This document shows, piece by piece, positions 1 through 8,167 of a stretch of DNA of 64,000 nucleotides. The notes under the pieces were generated by a model that was not told where the DNA came from, made no database searches, and worked only from the letters and a program-made list of their open reading frames with translations. The position numbers were made by a program, and so were the translations under genes. The stretch covers positions 1-64,000 of the forward strand of contig NZ_NWTI01000029.1 in the NCBI RefSeq assembly GCF_002531575.1. Direction: 5' to 3'. This stretch comes from Bradyrhizobium sp. Y36 (GTDB lineage: Bacteria > Pseudomonadota > Alphaproteobacteria > Rhizobiales > Xanthobacteraceae). The number at the start of each line of letters is the position of its first letter. Position 1 is the first letter of the stretch.

Positions 1-1
1 G

Positions 2-79
2 GCCAAGACGCTGTCGTCCGAAAGCACCCGCCTGCGCGCCGAGCTCGATCGCTTCATGGGCAATATCAGAGCGGCGTGA
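2..79 (+). CDS. C-terminal end of a probable methyl-accepting chemotaxis protein (partial)
   Basis: Only the last 25 codons are in the window, ending at TGA 77-79. The peptide ends in LRAELDRFMGNIRAA, which resembles the usual C-terminus of alphaproteobacterial chemoreceptors (a leucine-heptad stretch, then LR.EVDRFL..IRAA). The identification rests on this short tail alone, so any coiled-coil signalling protein with a similar end is possible. The gene begins before position 1. Confidence 0.45.
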   Translation, partial: AKTLSSESTRLRAELDRFMGNIRAA

Positions 80-113
80 GGCGCCGCGCCTGACCCCGCT
101 GTCGCCTCATCCT

Positions 114-312
114 CCGCTGTCGTCCCGGACAAGCGCGCCCTTGAGGCGCGCGTAGATCCGAGACCCATAGCCACAGAATCGGGTTGGCGAAGACTCGGAG
201 TTACCTGCGTCGCTCCACAACCACTCCCTGGGAGTATGGGTCCCGGATCGGCGCTCTACGCCTGACAGCGCTTCGCGCTGCCAGCCGCTACGCTTGTCCG
301 GGACGACAGCGG
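114..312. repeat. Intergenic palindromic repeat, family A (first copy)
   Basis: The ends form a perfect 18-bp inverted repeat: CCGCTGTCGTCCCGGACA at 114-131 and its complement at 295-312. Between them lie the family hallmarks GACCCATAGCCACAG and TATGGGTCCCGGAT. A related copy lies at 13524-13688. Short reading frames across this element are by-products of the repeat. It fills most of the gap between the first gene and the DUF3175 gene. Confidence 0.8.
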
Positions 313-338
313 AGCAGGGGATGCGATCCTCCTCCCTC

Positions 339-707
339 TCACTCCCTTCCAAACGCCCGCTTCAACTCCACCTTCGCCTTCTCCAGCCGCGTGCGTTGCG
401 TCTTCGGCAGCGTCTTGCCGGCGCGGTTGATGTAGAAGGTCAGCATCGACAGCGCCGAGCGATAGGCGCCGGCCTTGCGGCGTGAGCTGCGCTCGGCCGA
501 CCGCTTCAATGACGTCGCGATCTTCTTCGGGCTGTCCAGCTTGAACACACCCTGCTTGAGGTCGAGCGCGTCGCTCTGCCTGGTCACGCGCTGCGACCAG
601 CGCTTCGGCGCGGCGCGCTTCGGGCTCTTGCGCGCAGGCTTACGTCTTGCGCTGGTCGTCTTGCGCGCTGGTTTGTGAGATTGTGTCCTCTTTCTGACAT
701 GAGCCAT
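339..707 (-). CDS. DUF3175 domain-containing protein
   Basis: A 122-residue, very basic protein. Residues 1-36 are a Lys/Arg/Ser-rich tail. Residues 37-122 match the DUF3175 pattern: RWSQRVTRQSDALDLKQGVF, then SPKKIATSLKRSAERSSRRK, then SMLTFYINRAGKTLP. The family is small, mostly proteobacterial and of unknown function. The basic tail could bind nucleic acid, but this is inference. The ATG start at 707 is preceded by AAGGAG at a good distance. It stands alone, convergent with nothing obvious, and is divergent from the MFS gene downstream. Confidence 0.85.
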   Translation of the reverse strand: MAHVRKRTQSHKPARKTTSARRKPARKSPKRAAPKRWSQRVTRQSDALDLKQGVFKLDSPKKIATSLKRSAERSSRRKAGAYRSALSMLTFYINRAGKTLPKTQRTRLEKAKVELKRAFGRE

Positions 708-887
708 GCGTCAACTCCTTGCGGCACCAACGGAAACGGAGAGCCATAAGCGCCGTTCCCGGGGAACCCGGCCTTGCCGCAGACGTTGTCGCAGGTGGCA
801 GGCGGAATGCCGCACCCCCATGATCGGAACGCCCCGTCCACATCATGTGAACCGGGGCTGCTTCCATTGATCGAACGCAACAGCCCG

Positions 888-2372
888 ATGGAATTGCAGC
901 AAAGCCCAGCGCTGAACTACGCATCTGGGGTCGCGGCGGACGCGACCGACCGCATCGTCGAGACCAGTATTCCCGCGCGGCTCGATGCGCTGCCCTGGAG
1001 CGGCTTTCACACCCGCGTCGTGCTCGCGCTCGGCATCACCTGGATCCTCGACGGCCTCGAGGTGACGCTGGCAGGCGCGCTCTCCGGCGCCCTGAAGCAG
1101 AGCCCGTCGCTGCATTTCTCCAATCTCGATCTCGGCATCGCCAATTCCGCCTATCTCGCCGGCGCCGTGCTCGGCGCGCTCGGCTTCGGCTGGCTCACCG
1201 ACCGCATCGGCCGCAAGAAGCTGTTCTTCATCACGCTGGCGCTCTACCTCTCGGCGACGGCTGCGACCGCTCTGTCGTGGGATATCGCGAGCTACGCGAT
1301 GTTCCGCTTCCTCACCGGCGCCGGCATCGGCGGCGAATACACCGCGATCAATTCGACCATCCAGGAACTGGTGCCGGCGCGCTATCGCGGCTGGACCGAT
1401 CTCGTCATCAACGGCAGCTTCTGGATTGGCGCGGCGATGGGGGCGGTCGCGTCCATCGTGTTGCTGGATCCCGCCGTGATCAGCCCCGATCTCGGCTGGC
1501 GCCTCGCTTATTTCATCGGTGCCGCCATCGGTCTTGTCGTGCTCTTCATGCGGATGTGGATTCCGGAGAGTCCGCGCTGGCTGATGATCCATGGCCGTCC
1601 CGATCAGGCCCATGCGATCGTCGACGAGATCGAACGCTCCGTGATCGGACATGGTCAGGATACGAGCGAGGCGCGCTTCACCAAGATCCGGCTGAAGATG
1701 CGCGATCACACGCCGATTCGCGAGGTCGTCCACACGCTGTTCTCGGCGTACCGCCAGCGCGCGCTGGTCGGTCTCGCGCTGATGAGCGCACAGGCGTTCT
1801 TCTACAATGCGATCTTCTTCACCTTCGCGCTGGTGTTGACCGACTTCTACGGCATCAAGGCCGATCACGTCGGCTGGTACCTGCTGCCGTTTGCGGCCGG
1901 CAATTTCCTCGGACCTCTCCTGCTCGGCCGGCTGTTCGATACGCTGGGGCGCCGCGCCATGATCATGTTCACCTATGGCATGTCAGGCCTGTTGCTGGCG
2001 CTCTCGGGCTATCTGTTTTCCATCGGCGTCCTCACCGCGCAGGGCCAGACCATTGCCTGGATGGTGATCTTCTTCTTTGCCTCGCCGGCCGCGAGCGCAG
2101 CCTATCTCACCGTCAGCGAGACGTTTCCGCTCGAGGTTCGCGCGCTGGCGATCGCGGTGTTCTACGCGGTCGGCACCGGCGTCGGCGGCGTGATCGGACC
2201 GGCGCTGTTCGGCGTGCTGATCGACACGGGATCACGCACCAGCGTGTTCGCGGGCTATCTGCTGGGAGCATTCCTGATGATCGCGGCCGCGATCGTGGCG
2301 TGGCGCTACGCCGTCTCCGCGGAGCGCAAATCGCTCGAACAAATTGCGCGTCCGCTCGCCTTTATGGAGTAG
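888..2372 (+). CDS. MFS transporter, sugar/metabolite porter type
   Basis: A 494-residue, 12-helix major facilitator permease of the inner membrane. The loop 2-3 signature GWLTDRIGRKK is at residues 101-111, FLTGAGIGGEY at 141-151, and the sugar-porter-like IPESPRWL at 225-232 at the end of helix 6. The reading frame is open for 38 codons before ATG 888, but that extension (rich in Pro, His and Ser) looks untranslated, so ATG 888 is preferred. Only 4 nt separate its stop from otsB, so it is probably co-transcribed with trehalose synthesis. The substrate cannot be told from sequence; a sugar or organic acid is likely. Confidence 0.85.
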   Translation: MELQQSPALNYASGVAADATDRIVETSIPARLDALPWSGFHTRVVLALGITWILDGLEVTLAGALSGALKQSPSLHFSNLDLGIANSAYLAGAVLGALGFGWLTDRIGRKKLFFITLALYLSATAATALSWDIASYAMFRFLTGAGIGGEYTAINSTIQELVPARYRGWTDLVINGSFWIGAAMGAVASIVLLDPAVISPDLGWRLAYFIGAAIGLVVLFMRMWIPESPRWLMIHGRPDQAHAIVDEIERSVIGHGQDTSEARFTKIRLKMRDHTPIREVVHTLFSAYRQRALVGLALMSAQAFFYNAIFFTFALVLTDFYGIKADHVGWYLLPFAAGNFLGPLLLGRLFDTLGRRAMIMFTYGMSGLLLALSGYLFSIGVLTAQGQTIAWMVIFFFASPAASAAYLTVSETFPLEVRALAIAVFYAVGTGVGGVIGPALFGVLIDTGSRTSVFAGYLLGAFLMIAAAIVAWRYAVSAERKSLEQIARPLAFME

Positions 2373-2376
2373 ACTG

Positions 2377-3195
2377 ATGAAATCGGAACTTGCGGAAATG
2401 GCTTTGGATCAGCAGCTCACCGGACCCGAGGACGAGGCGCCCGACGCGGTGCCGGTGCCGCATGCGCTGGTGCCGCATCTCGACGAGACTGCGATCCTGC
2501 TCGACATCGACGGCACGCTGCTCGACCTGATGCCGACGCCGCGTGAGGTATGGGTGCCGCCGGGCCTGTCGGACACGCTCAATCGCCTGACCGAGCGGAC
2601 CTCCGGCGCGCTGGCGCTGGTCAGCGGCCGCTCGCTCAACGACATCGACCTGATCTTCGCACCCGAGGTGTTTCGCGCCGTCGCCGGCCACGGCGCCGAG
2701 ATGCGGCTGTCGGTGGACAGTGAAGCCGATGCCGTGCACGCGCCGCCGCTCGACAAGGAGCTGAAGCGGCGGCTTGCGGCCATCGCCAAGCTCAGCCCGG
2801 GCATTCTGCTCGAGGACAAGGGCTATTCGCTCGCGCTTCATTACCGCCTGGCGCCGCATGCGGAGAAGGCGATCTACGAAGCCGTCTCGGTGATCCGCGC
2901 CGATTTGCCCAATGCGCCGATCGAGGTGCTGCCGGGCAAGTTCGTCTGCGAGATCAAGCATTCCGGATTCACCAAGGCAACCGGTGTGCGGGAACTGATG
3001 AAGCGGGAGCCTTTCAAGGGACGGCGTCCGATCTTCATCGGCGACGACGTCACCGATGAAACCGTGTTTGCGATCATGCCCGACATGAACGGGCTCGCTT
3101 TCTCGGTCGGCCGCCGCGCCATGGGCGTAAACGGGCATTTCGACGCGCCGAGCGACGTGCGTGCGTTCCTCGCCCGCCTGCTCGATCCAAGGTGA
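2377..3195 (+). CDS. otsB: Trehalose-6-phosphate phosphatase
   Basis: A 272-residue HAD-superfamily phosphatase that removes phosphate from trehalose 6-phosphate, the second step of the OtsAB route to trehalose. HAD motif I is DIDGTL at residues 43-48 (the first Asp is the nucleophile), VSGRS is at 82-86, and the Mg-binding motif GDDVTDE is at 222-228. ATG 2377 is chosen over an in-frame codon at 2344 because the latter overlaps the MFS gene and adds 11 unconserved residues. Cytoplasmic. It precedes otsA by 240 nt. Trehalose is an osmolyte and desiccation protectant in rhizobia. Confidence 0.93.
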   Translation: MKSELAEMALDQQLTGPEDEAPDAVPVPHALVPHLDETAILLDIDGTLLDLMPTPREVWVPPGLSDTLNRLTERTSGALALVSGRSLNDIDLIFAPEVFRAVAGHGAEMRLSVDSEADAVHAPPLDKELKRRLAAIAKLSPGILLEDKGYSLALHYRLAPHAEKAIYEAVSVIRADLPNAPIEVLPGKFVCEIKHSGFTKATGVRELMKREPFKGRRPIFIGDDVTDETVFAIMPDMNGLAFSVGRRAMGVNGHFDAPSDVRAFLARLLDPR

Positions 3196-3435
3196 AACGA
3201 AGGCAGCGCCACGCCGTCGACATGATGCCTTGGGAACGGCGCCGCCGCGTGCCGCACGGCTTGCTTCGCATCATCAGGACACAAACTGTTTTTGCAGCGA
3301 AATCGCCGGGTTCCGTAAGGGAAACCAGTTCCAACGCGCATGCCCGATTTTGGTTTCAATTGGTTGAAACCATGACAGGAACCATATTGATGAACGGCAG
3401 TTAAACGGGTGGAATGAAACAGGAGGGGACGACCT
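3196..3435. other. otsB-otsA intergenic region
   Basis: A 240-nt gap with no convincing gene. It contains an exact 22-nt inverted repeat (listed separately at 3351-3372). The strong ribosome site AGGAGG (3421-3426) lies before the otsA GTG. The stretch TTTTTGCAGCGAAATCGCC lies midway. It may carry a separate otsA promoter, so otsA may be expressed both with and apart from otsB; this is inference. Confidence 0.5.
3351..3372. promoter_or_regulatory. Perfect inverted repeat upstream of otsA, candidate operator
   Basis: Two 9-nt arms, TGGTTTCAA and TTGAAACCA, are separated by TTGG. The centre lies about 74 nt upstream of the otsA GTG. The length, symmetry and position suit a dimeric repressor or activator site. 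A transcript hairpin is also possible, but no T-run follows, so it does not look like a terminator. No regulator gene is nearby. Confidence 0.45.
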
Positions 3436-4899
3436 GTGAACTTAGTCGTCGTTTCAAATCGTGTCGCCCGCGGCAAACCCAATGAGCCCATGACGGGCGG
3501 TCTCGCGGCGGCCTTGCTGCCGGTGGTGGAACATTCTGGCGCGATTTGGGTGGGTTCCTCGGGCCGGGTCCGTGATGGCCAGCAGAAGGAACCGTTCGCG
3601 GAGATCGAAGCGCTAGGCTCTGGCGCAATTGCGACGCTGGATCTGCCGGCGGCGCATTACGGTGGCTATTACGAGGGCTTCGCCAATTCGGCGCTGTGGC
3701 CGGCGCTGCATTCGCGCAGCGATCTGATCCGCGTCTCCAGCGACGACTATGTCAGCTATCGCGAAGTCAACGCCTTCATGGCGCGCGCCCTGATGCGTTT
3801 CCGCAAGCCGAAGACGGCGTTCTGGGTGCAGGATTATCATTTCCTCGCGCTCGGGGCCGAGCTGCGCGATCTCGGCGTCGACGATCCCATCGGCTTCTTC
3901 CTGCATACGCCCTGGCCCGTCGCCGCGGTGATGCAGGGCGTGCCCAACCATCGCGAGCTGATCAATGCGATGCTCGCCTACGACCTGCTCGGCTTCCAGA
4001 CCGAAGACGATCGGCAGAATTTCCTCTCCTATGTCGGCGGAGAGCTCGGCCTCGCCGTCGAGGACGGCGTTGCGCTGTCGCAGCACGGCCGCACCCGCTG
4101 TGAAGTCTTCCCGATCGGTATCGACGCGGAGAAGTTCGCGGCCTACGCCGCCAAGTCCGCCTCGCATCCCGACGTATCGCGGCTGCGCCGCAGCCTCAAC
4201 GGCGAACGTCTCGCGATCGGTGTCGACCGGCTCGACTATTCCAAGGGTCTCGTCAACCGCATCAGCGCCTTCGACCGGCTCTGGACCGAGCAGCCGCAGT
4301 TTGCGCGCAGCATCTCTCTGCTTCAGATCGCCAATCCCTCGCGCGGCGCGATCGAGGCCTATGGCAACCTTCAGAACGAGGTCGCGCGCCTCGTCACCGA
4401 CGTCAACGGCCGGCACGGCGAGGTCGACTGGACCCCGATCCGCTATTTGAACAAGGGCTTTAGCCAGGCCGTGCTCGCAGGGCTCTACCGCACCGCGCAG
4501 ATCGGTGTGGTGACGCCGCTGCATGACGGCATGAACCTCGTCGCCAAGGAATATGTCGCAGCCCAGAATCCGGCCGATCCCGGCGTGCTGGTACTGTCGA
4601 AATTCGCGGGCGCCGCCAACGAGCTCGACGCCGCGCTCCTGGTCAATCCGCACGATATCGATGGCATGGCACGCGCGATCGCGATTGCCGCCGCGATGCC
4701 GCTCACCGAGCGCAAGATGCGCTGGGACGCGATGATGAAGAAGCTGCGCGGCCACACGATCCAGCAATGGTCGGCCGATTTCGTCGCGGAGCTCGAGAAG
4801 TGCCGGACGGAAAAGGCCGCCGTCGTCCCGCTCGCCACGCAACCGCCGCAGGCGCTGCGCTGGCTGAAGTCGGCGATCTCAGGCGTGCGGCTGATTTGA
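3436..4899 (+). CDS. otsA: Trehalose-6-phosphate synthase (UDP-forming)
   Basis: A 487-residue GT20 glycosyltransferase making trehalose 6-phosphate from UDP-glucose and glucose 6-phosphate. N-terminal VVSNRVA and the donor-phosphate loop GGLAAAL (from residue 21) are present, as are VQDYHF (131-136), HTPWP (157-161), VDRLDYSKG (263-271) and the nucleotide-sugar site PLHDGMNLVAKE (361-372). Full length for the bacterial family. The start is GTG 3436, supported by the preceding AGGAGG. Cytoplasmic; it pairs with OtsB upstream. A short C-terminal extension (from about residue 465) is not part of the catalytic core. Confidence 0.95.
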   Translation: MNLVVVSNRVARGKPNEPMTGGLAAALLPVVEHSGAIWVGSSGRVRDGQQKEPFAEIEALGSGAIATLDLPAAHYGGYYEGFANSALWPALHSRSDLIRVSSDDYVSYREVNAFMARALMRFRKPKTAFWVQDYHFLALGAELRDLGVDDPIGFFLHTPWPVAAVMQGVPNHRELINAMLAYDLLGFQTEDDRQNFLSYVGGELGLAVEDGVALSQHGRTRCEVFPIGIDAEKFAAYAAKSASHPDVSRLRRSLNGERLAIGVDRLDYSKGLVNRISAFDRLWTEQPQFARSISLLQIANPSRGAIEAYGNLQNEVARLVTDVNGRHGEVDWTPIRYLNKGFSQAVLAGLYRTAQIGVVTPLHDGMNLVAKEYVAAQNPADPGVLVLSKFAGAANELDAALLVNPHDIDGMARAIAIAAAMPLTERKMRWDAMMKKLRGHTIQQWSADFVAELEKCRTEKAAVVPLATQPPQALRWLKSAISGVRLI

Positions 4900-4953
4900 T
4901 CAGGCCTGGTGCTCCTCCCTTCCTCTCCACAAGGGGAGAAGGGAGCGCGCACC

Positions 4954-5295
4954 TCAATAGCAATACGACACGCCTTCCAGGATCGCGCATTGGCGCTTGT
5001 TCGGCGCGTTCGGATCGTCCATCGGCACCACGCCCTTGCCCTGGCCGACGAACACGCCGGGCCCGACATGGATCGAACTCTTGTTGCCGATGATGACGCT
5101 TGGGTGCGGCGTCGAGCTCGAGCGCGTGCCGTCCGGCCAGAGGATGGCGTCCCCCGACAGCACCCCGCGCCGCCCGTCGTCGCAGCTGACGTCGACGCCC
5201 TGTCGGGTGCAGACCTGGGCAGAAGCGGGCGCTGCGGCGGCGGAGACGAGGGCCGGGATCAGGCTCAGTACGGCGATGGTCGTGCGGATGGTCAT
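4954..5295 (-). CDS. Small exported cysteine-containing protein, unknown function
   Basis: 113 residues. It has a Sec signal peptide (residues 1-26, hydrophobic core AVLSLIPALVSAAAAPASA, cleavage after ASA), then an 87-residue mature part with four cysteines (CTRQG, SCDDG, QCAIL and the C-terminal CY), able to form two disulfides in the periplasm. No catalytic motif was recognised. It is convergent with otsA, with 54 nt between the stops. The start is the ATG at 5295. I do not recognise a named family. Confidence 0.7.
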   Translation of the reverse strand: MTIRTTIAVLSLIPALVSAAAAPASAQVCTRQGVDVSCDDGRRGVLSGDAILWPDGTRSSSTPHPSVIIGNKSSIHVGPGVFVGQGKGVVPMDDPNAPNKRQCAILEGVSYCY

Positions 5296-5488
5296 GGGGT
5301 CCCTGCGCGTGTTTGGCGGCTTCCCGTGAATCGTCGCGCCAAACCCGTCACGGGTTCAGCCGGGGTGGCGCGCCGGGGACGGGGCGTAACAGATATTACC
5401 CTGTAACTACAACAAGTTGCGGAAAATCGACCGGATTGACCTGCGATTACTTGCAAAATCATCAGCGCCCCTTCAAGAGAGGCGCTCC

Positions 5489-5578
5489 GGAGAGATGGCC
5501 GAGTGGCTTAAGGCGCACGCTTGGAAAGCGTGTGTGCGGGAAACCGTACCGTGGGTTCGAATCCCACTCTCTCCGCCA
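5489..5578 (+). tRNA. tRNA-Ser, anticodon GGA
   Basis: A 90-nt class II tRNA. The acceptor arm GGAGAGA pairs with TCTCTCC. The D-arm region is TGGCCGAGTGG. The anticodon stem CACGC/GCGTG encloses the loop TTGGAAA with anticodon GGA, which reads UCC and UCU. A long variable arm (TGTGCGGGAAACCGTAC) follows, then the T-loop GGTTCGAATCC, discriminator G and encoded CCA (5576-5578). Reading frames crossing it on the minus strand are artefacts. Confidence 0.97.
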
Positions 5579-5710
5579 TATCCATCTGAAATCAAATATG
5601 AATTTGGCTTTCCGCGGAACCTTTGAGGTTGTCCGCTCGACCGCGTTTGCGCGCCTCCGGGCCGTCGGGAATCGTTGCGGCCGCGCCTCGGTCGGGGCTT
5701 CGGCCCGGCC

Positions 5711-5848
5711 GCGCCAGACCTGCAGCAAGGTCGGGGTGTGACCCGTGAGCAGCAACGGACCGAGCACCACACCCGGCGCTTCGAGAAACACCAGCCCACC
5801 GACGACGGCGATGAACGACAGCATGGTGTGATTTCGAAGCTTGTTGCC
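5711..5848 (-). pseudogene. Remnant of an AI-2E family (PerM/TqsA-like) transporter
   Basis: In the minus frame, 46 codons read like the last membrane segment of AI-2E family permeases: GNKLRNHTMLSFIAVVGG followed by GVVLGPLLL and LLQVWR. Intact members are about 350 residues; here the upstream part is not recognisable and the frame runs on downstream into the antisense of tRNA-Ser. This is best read as a decayed C-terminal fragment. The rest of 5579-6196 shows no other gene. The remnant lies just 3' of the tRNA, a usual site of integration and deletion. Confidence 0.55.
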
Positions 5849-6196
5849 GAACACCCTCGTGAAGATCGTGTCGATCATCCGGCGTACGGCTTGCGGAGAA
5901 TTCAGGCTCCGACAGCGATCGCGCAAGAGGTAGAGGCGGTCGAACGTCAGCAGCAGGTTCGCGACTCCGGAAATCCACCCTGTCGTGAAGCCATTGCAGC
6001 GTCGGGGCAAGCCAGCGATGCTTGCCGTGAGCTGCGTCCAGTCCTCCGCGTCGAACATGGGCACGGCGCGACGTGCGGCGACGTCTCCCGACGATTGGTC
6101 GCATGGGCGGCTCTCGCCAGCGCGGCATGCAGAAACGCACCTATACAGGCCCGATCCGCCTCCGTAACCTCGCGCCGCAACTGAAGGAGTTACCAG

Positions 6197-7777
6197 GTGG
6201 CGAAGAAGGCGGCGGCCAAGAAGATTGCTTCCAAGAAATCGGCAGTGAAAGCATCGCGCAAGACATCTTCAGCCCGGAAGGGCGTTGTCGCGAAGTCGGG
6301 TGCGAAGAAGTCAGGTGCGAAGAAGGCCTCCCCGCGCAAGCCGACTGCACCTCCCCGCCCCAAGGGCGCGCCTTGGCAATGGTCGGCGGTGGAGACCGCA
6401 GCCGCCATCCGCTCCGGCGCCATCTCCGCGGTCGAGACGGTCGAAGCGCATCTCGAGCGGATGCGCGCGGTCAATCCGAAGCTGAACGCCGTCGTCGTCG
6501 ATCTCTCGGAGGAGGCGCTTGCCGCCGCCCATGCGGCCGACAAGCAGCGCGCCAAGGGAGGTGCGCTCGGCCTTCTGCACGGGGTGCCGATCACGATCAA
6601 GGAAAACGTCGATTACCACGGCCGGCCGAATTTCAACGGCGTGCCAGCCAACAAGGGCCTGATCGCACCGTCGGATGCGCCTGTCGTGCGCAACCTGAAG
6701 AAATCCGGTGCGATCGTCATCGGGCTCACCAACACGCCGGAATTCTCCTTTCGCGGCTTCACCGACAATCCCCTGCACGGGCTGACGCTCAATCCATGGG
6801 GTCCCGATATCACCTGCGGCGGCTCGTCGGGCGGCGCAGGCTCGGCGGTCGCCGCCGGCATCGGCACCATCGCCCATGGCAACGACATCGGCGGCTCGCT
6901 GCGCTGGCCGGCGCATTGCAACGGCGTTGCCACCATCAAGCCGACCCAGGGGCGCATCCCCGCATTCAACGAGAGTGCCACGGCCGAGCGGCCGATGCTG
7001 GCGCACCTGATGTCGGCGCAGGGGCCGCTGGCGCGCCATGTCGCCGACGTTCGCCTTGGGCTGGAGGTGATGAGCCAGCGCGATCCGCGCGATCCCTGGT
7101 GGGCGCCGGCGCCGCTGGTCGGCGAGAAGCCGAAGGGGCCGATCAAGGTGGCGCTGGCCAAGATCCCCGAGGATATGGACGTCGATCCGTCAGTCACGGC
7201 GGCGCTACGCCAGGCCGCGGACCATCTCGAACGTTCCGGCTACCGCGTCAGCGAGGTCGAGGTGCCCGACATCAACGGCGTCTGGCAGACCTGGTGCGAC
7301 ATCATCACCAACGAGACGGTGGTGATGCAGGAGGCCGGCATGCTGAAGGTCACCTCCGAAGACTTCCACAAGGCGTGGAACGGCATGAAGACCAAGGCCA
7401 GTGTGCTCGATCTCAAGGCCTGGATGCAGGCGACCGCCGCGCGCAACGGCCACATTCGCGCCTGGCAATTGTTCTTCGAGGACTATCCGGTCGTGCTGGC
7501 GCCGACCACCGTGAAGCCGACGCCGGGCCCGCGCGACGACACCGTCAGCGCCGAGCGGGTGAAGGAGATCTTCTGGGGCGAGATCCGCTTCATCTCGGCG
7601 ATCAACGTGCTCGGCCTGCCCGGCGCCGTGGTGCCGGTGGTGCTCCACGACGGCAAGCCGATCGGCGTGCAGCTCATTGCGGGGCGCTATCGCGAGGATC
7701 TCGCGCTCGATGCGGCGGCCGCAATCGAGAAGCGGGCCGGGGTGCTCGCCCACCGCCTCTGGGAGAGTATGGGCTGA
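6197..7777 (+). CDS. Amidase with a histone-H1-like basic N-terminal tail
   Basis: A 526-residue amidase-signature hydrolase (amide to acid plus ammonia). The Ser-cisSer-Lys triad is readable: Lys135 in IKENVD, Ser210 in the GGSSGGAGSAVAAG signature (208-221) and Ser234 in IGGSLR. The 24-residue Ser-Ser spacing is canonical. Residues 1-50 are unusual: 15 Lys and 3 Arg, no acidic residue, in AAKK/SGAKK repeats like histone H1 tails. The start is GTG 6197 with AAGGAG 7 nt upstream, so the tail is likely translated. The substrate is unknown. It is distinct from the second amidase at 55214. Confidence 0.9.
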   Translation: MAKKAAAKKIASKKSAVKASRKTSSARKGVVAKSGAKKSGAKKASPRKPTAPPRPKGAPWQWSAVETAAAIRSGAISAVETVEAHLERMRAVNPKLNAVVVDLSEEALAAAHAADKQRAKGGALGLLHGVPITIKENVDYHGRPNFNGVPANKGLIAPSDAPVVRNLKKSGAIVIGLTNTPEFSFRGFTDNPLHGLTLNPWGPDITCGGSSGGAGSAVAAGIGTIAHGNDIGGSLRWPAHCNGVATIKPTQGRIPAFNESATAERPMLAHLMSAQGPLARHVADVRLGLEVMSQRDPRDPWWAPAPLVGEKPKGPIKVALAKIPEDMDVDPSVTAALRQAADHLERSGYRVSEVEVPDINGVWQTWCDIITNETVVMQEAGMLKVTSEDFHKAWNGMKTKASVLDLKAWMQATAARNGHIRAWQLFFEDYPVVLAPTTVKPTPGPRDDTVSAERVKEIFWGEIRFISAINVLGLPGAVVPVVLHDGKPIGVQLIAGRYREDLALDAAAAIEKRAGVLAHRLWESMG

Positions 7778-8167
7778 GGCTGCGAGCTATCGCAGCGTTG
7801 ACGGTGGCACCCTCGCCCCGTGTGAGAGAGGGTGGCTCGCCCGCAGCGGCGAGACGGGTGAGGGGTCTCTGTCCAAGAACGCAGGTTCAACCGCATGGGA
7901 TGGAGACCCCTCATCCGGCGCTCCGCGCCACCTTCCACCACAACGGGAAGGATGGCGACCGTCACTGTCGCGGCACAGCGCGCAAATACATTAATCCGCT
8001 TTAACCCGAATCCCGGCCAATTCGCCAACAACGGTTAGGGTTACTTCCTCGATCTCTAAGCGAATTATTGTCCGCTTTACCACCCGCCTCTAACACGGGC
8101 GAGGCGGACAACGCACATGCCTCATTCCAGGCCAATAAGTGCGGCCCGCCCACGCGGAGGTGGCACG
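7778..8167. repeat. Amidase-metY gap with a degenerate intergenic repeat
   Basis: A 390-nt gap. About 7803-7950 holds an imperfect inverted repeat of a type common in Bradyrhizobium genomes (CCTCGCCCCGTGTGAGAGAG, GCGAGACGGGTGAGGGG, then GACCCCTCATCCGGCGC and CCACAACGGGAAGG). From 7980 to 8155 the sequence is plainer and probably holds the metY promoter, with a small hairpin formed by CGCCTC (8085-8090) and GAGGCG (8101-8106). No SAM-II riboswitch consensus was found despite the methionine gene downstream. Confidence 0.5.

Noticed and set aside
5462..6064. A 200-codon minus-strand frame crossing tRNA-Ser
   Set aside because: Its C-terminal peptide (REWDSNPRYGFPHTRFPSVR region) is the well-known false translation of the antisense of tRNA-Ser. 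Only the AI-2E-like middle part has meaning, as a pseudogene fragment.
7980..8167. Possible SAM-sensing riboswitch before metY-metA
   Set aside because: SAM-II riboswitches are often found before such genes in Alphaproteobacteria, but the conserved core was not found in the leader; only a small CGCCTC/GAGGCG hairpin is seen.
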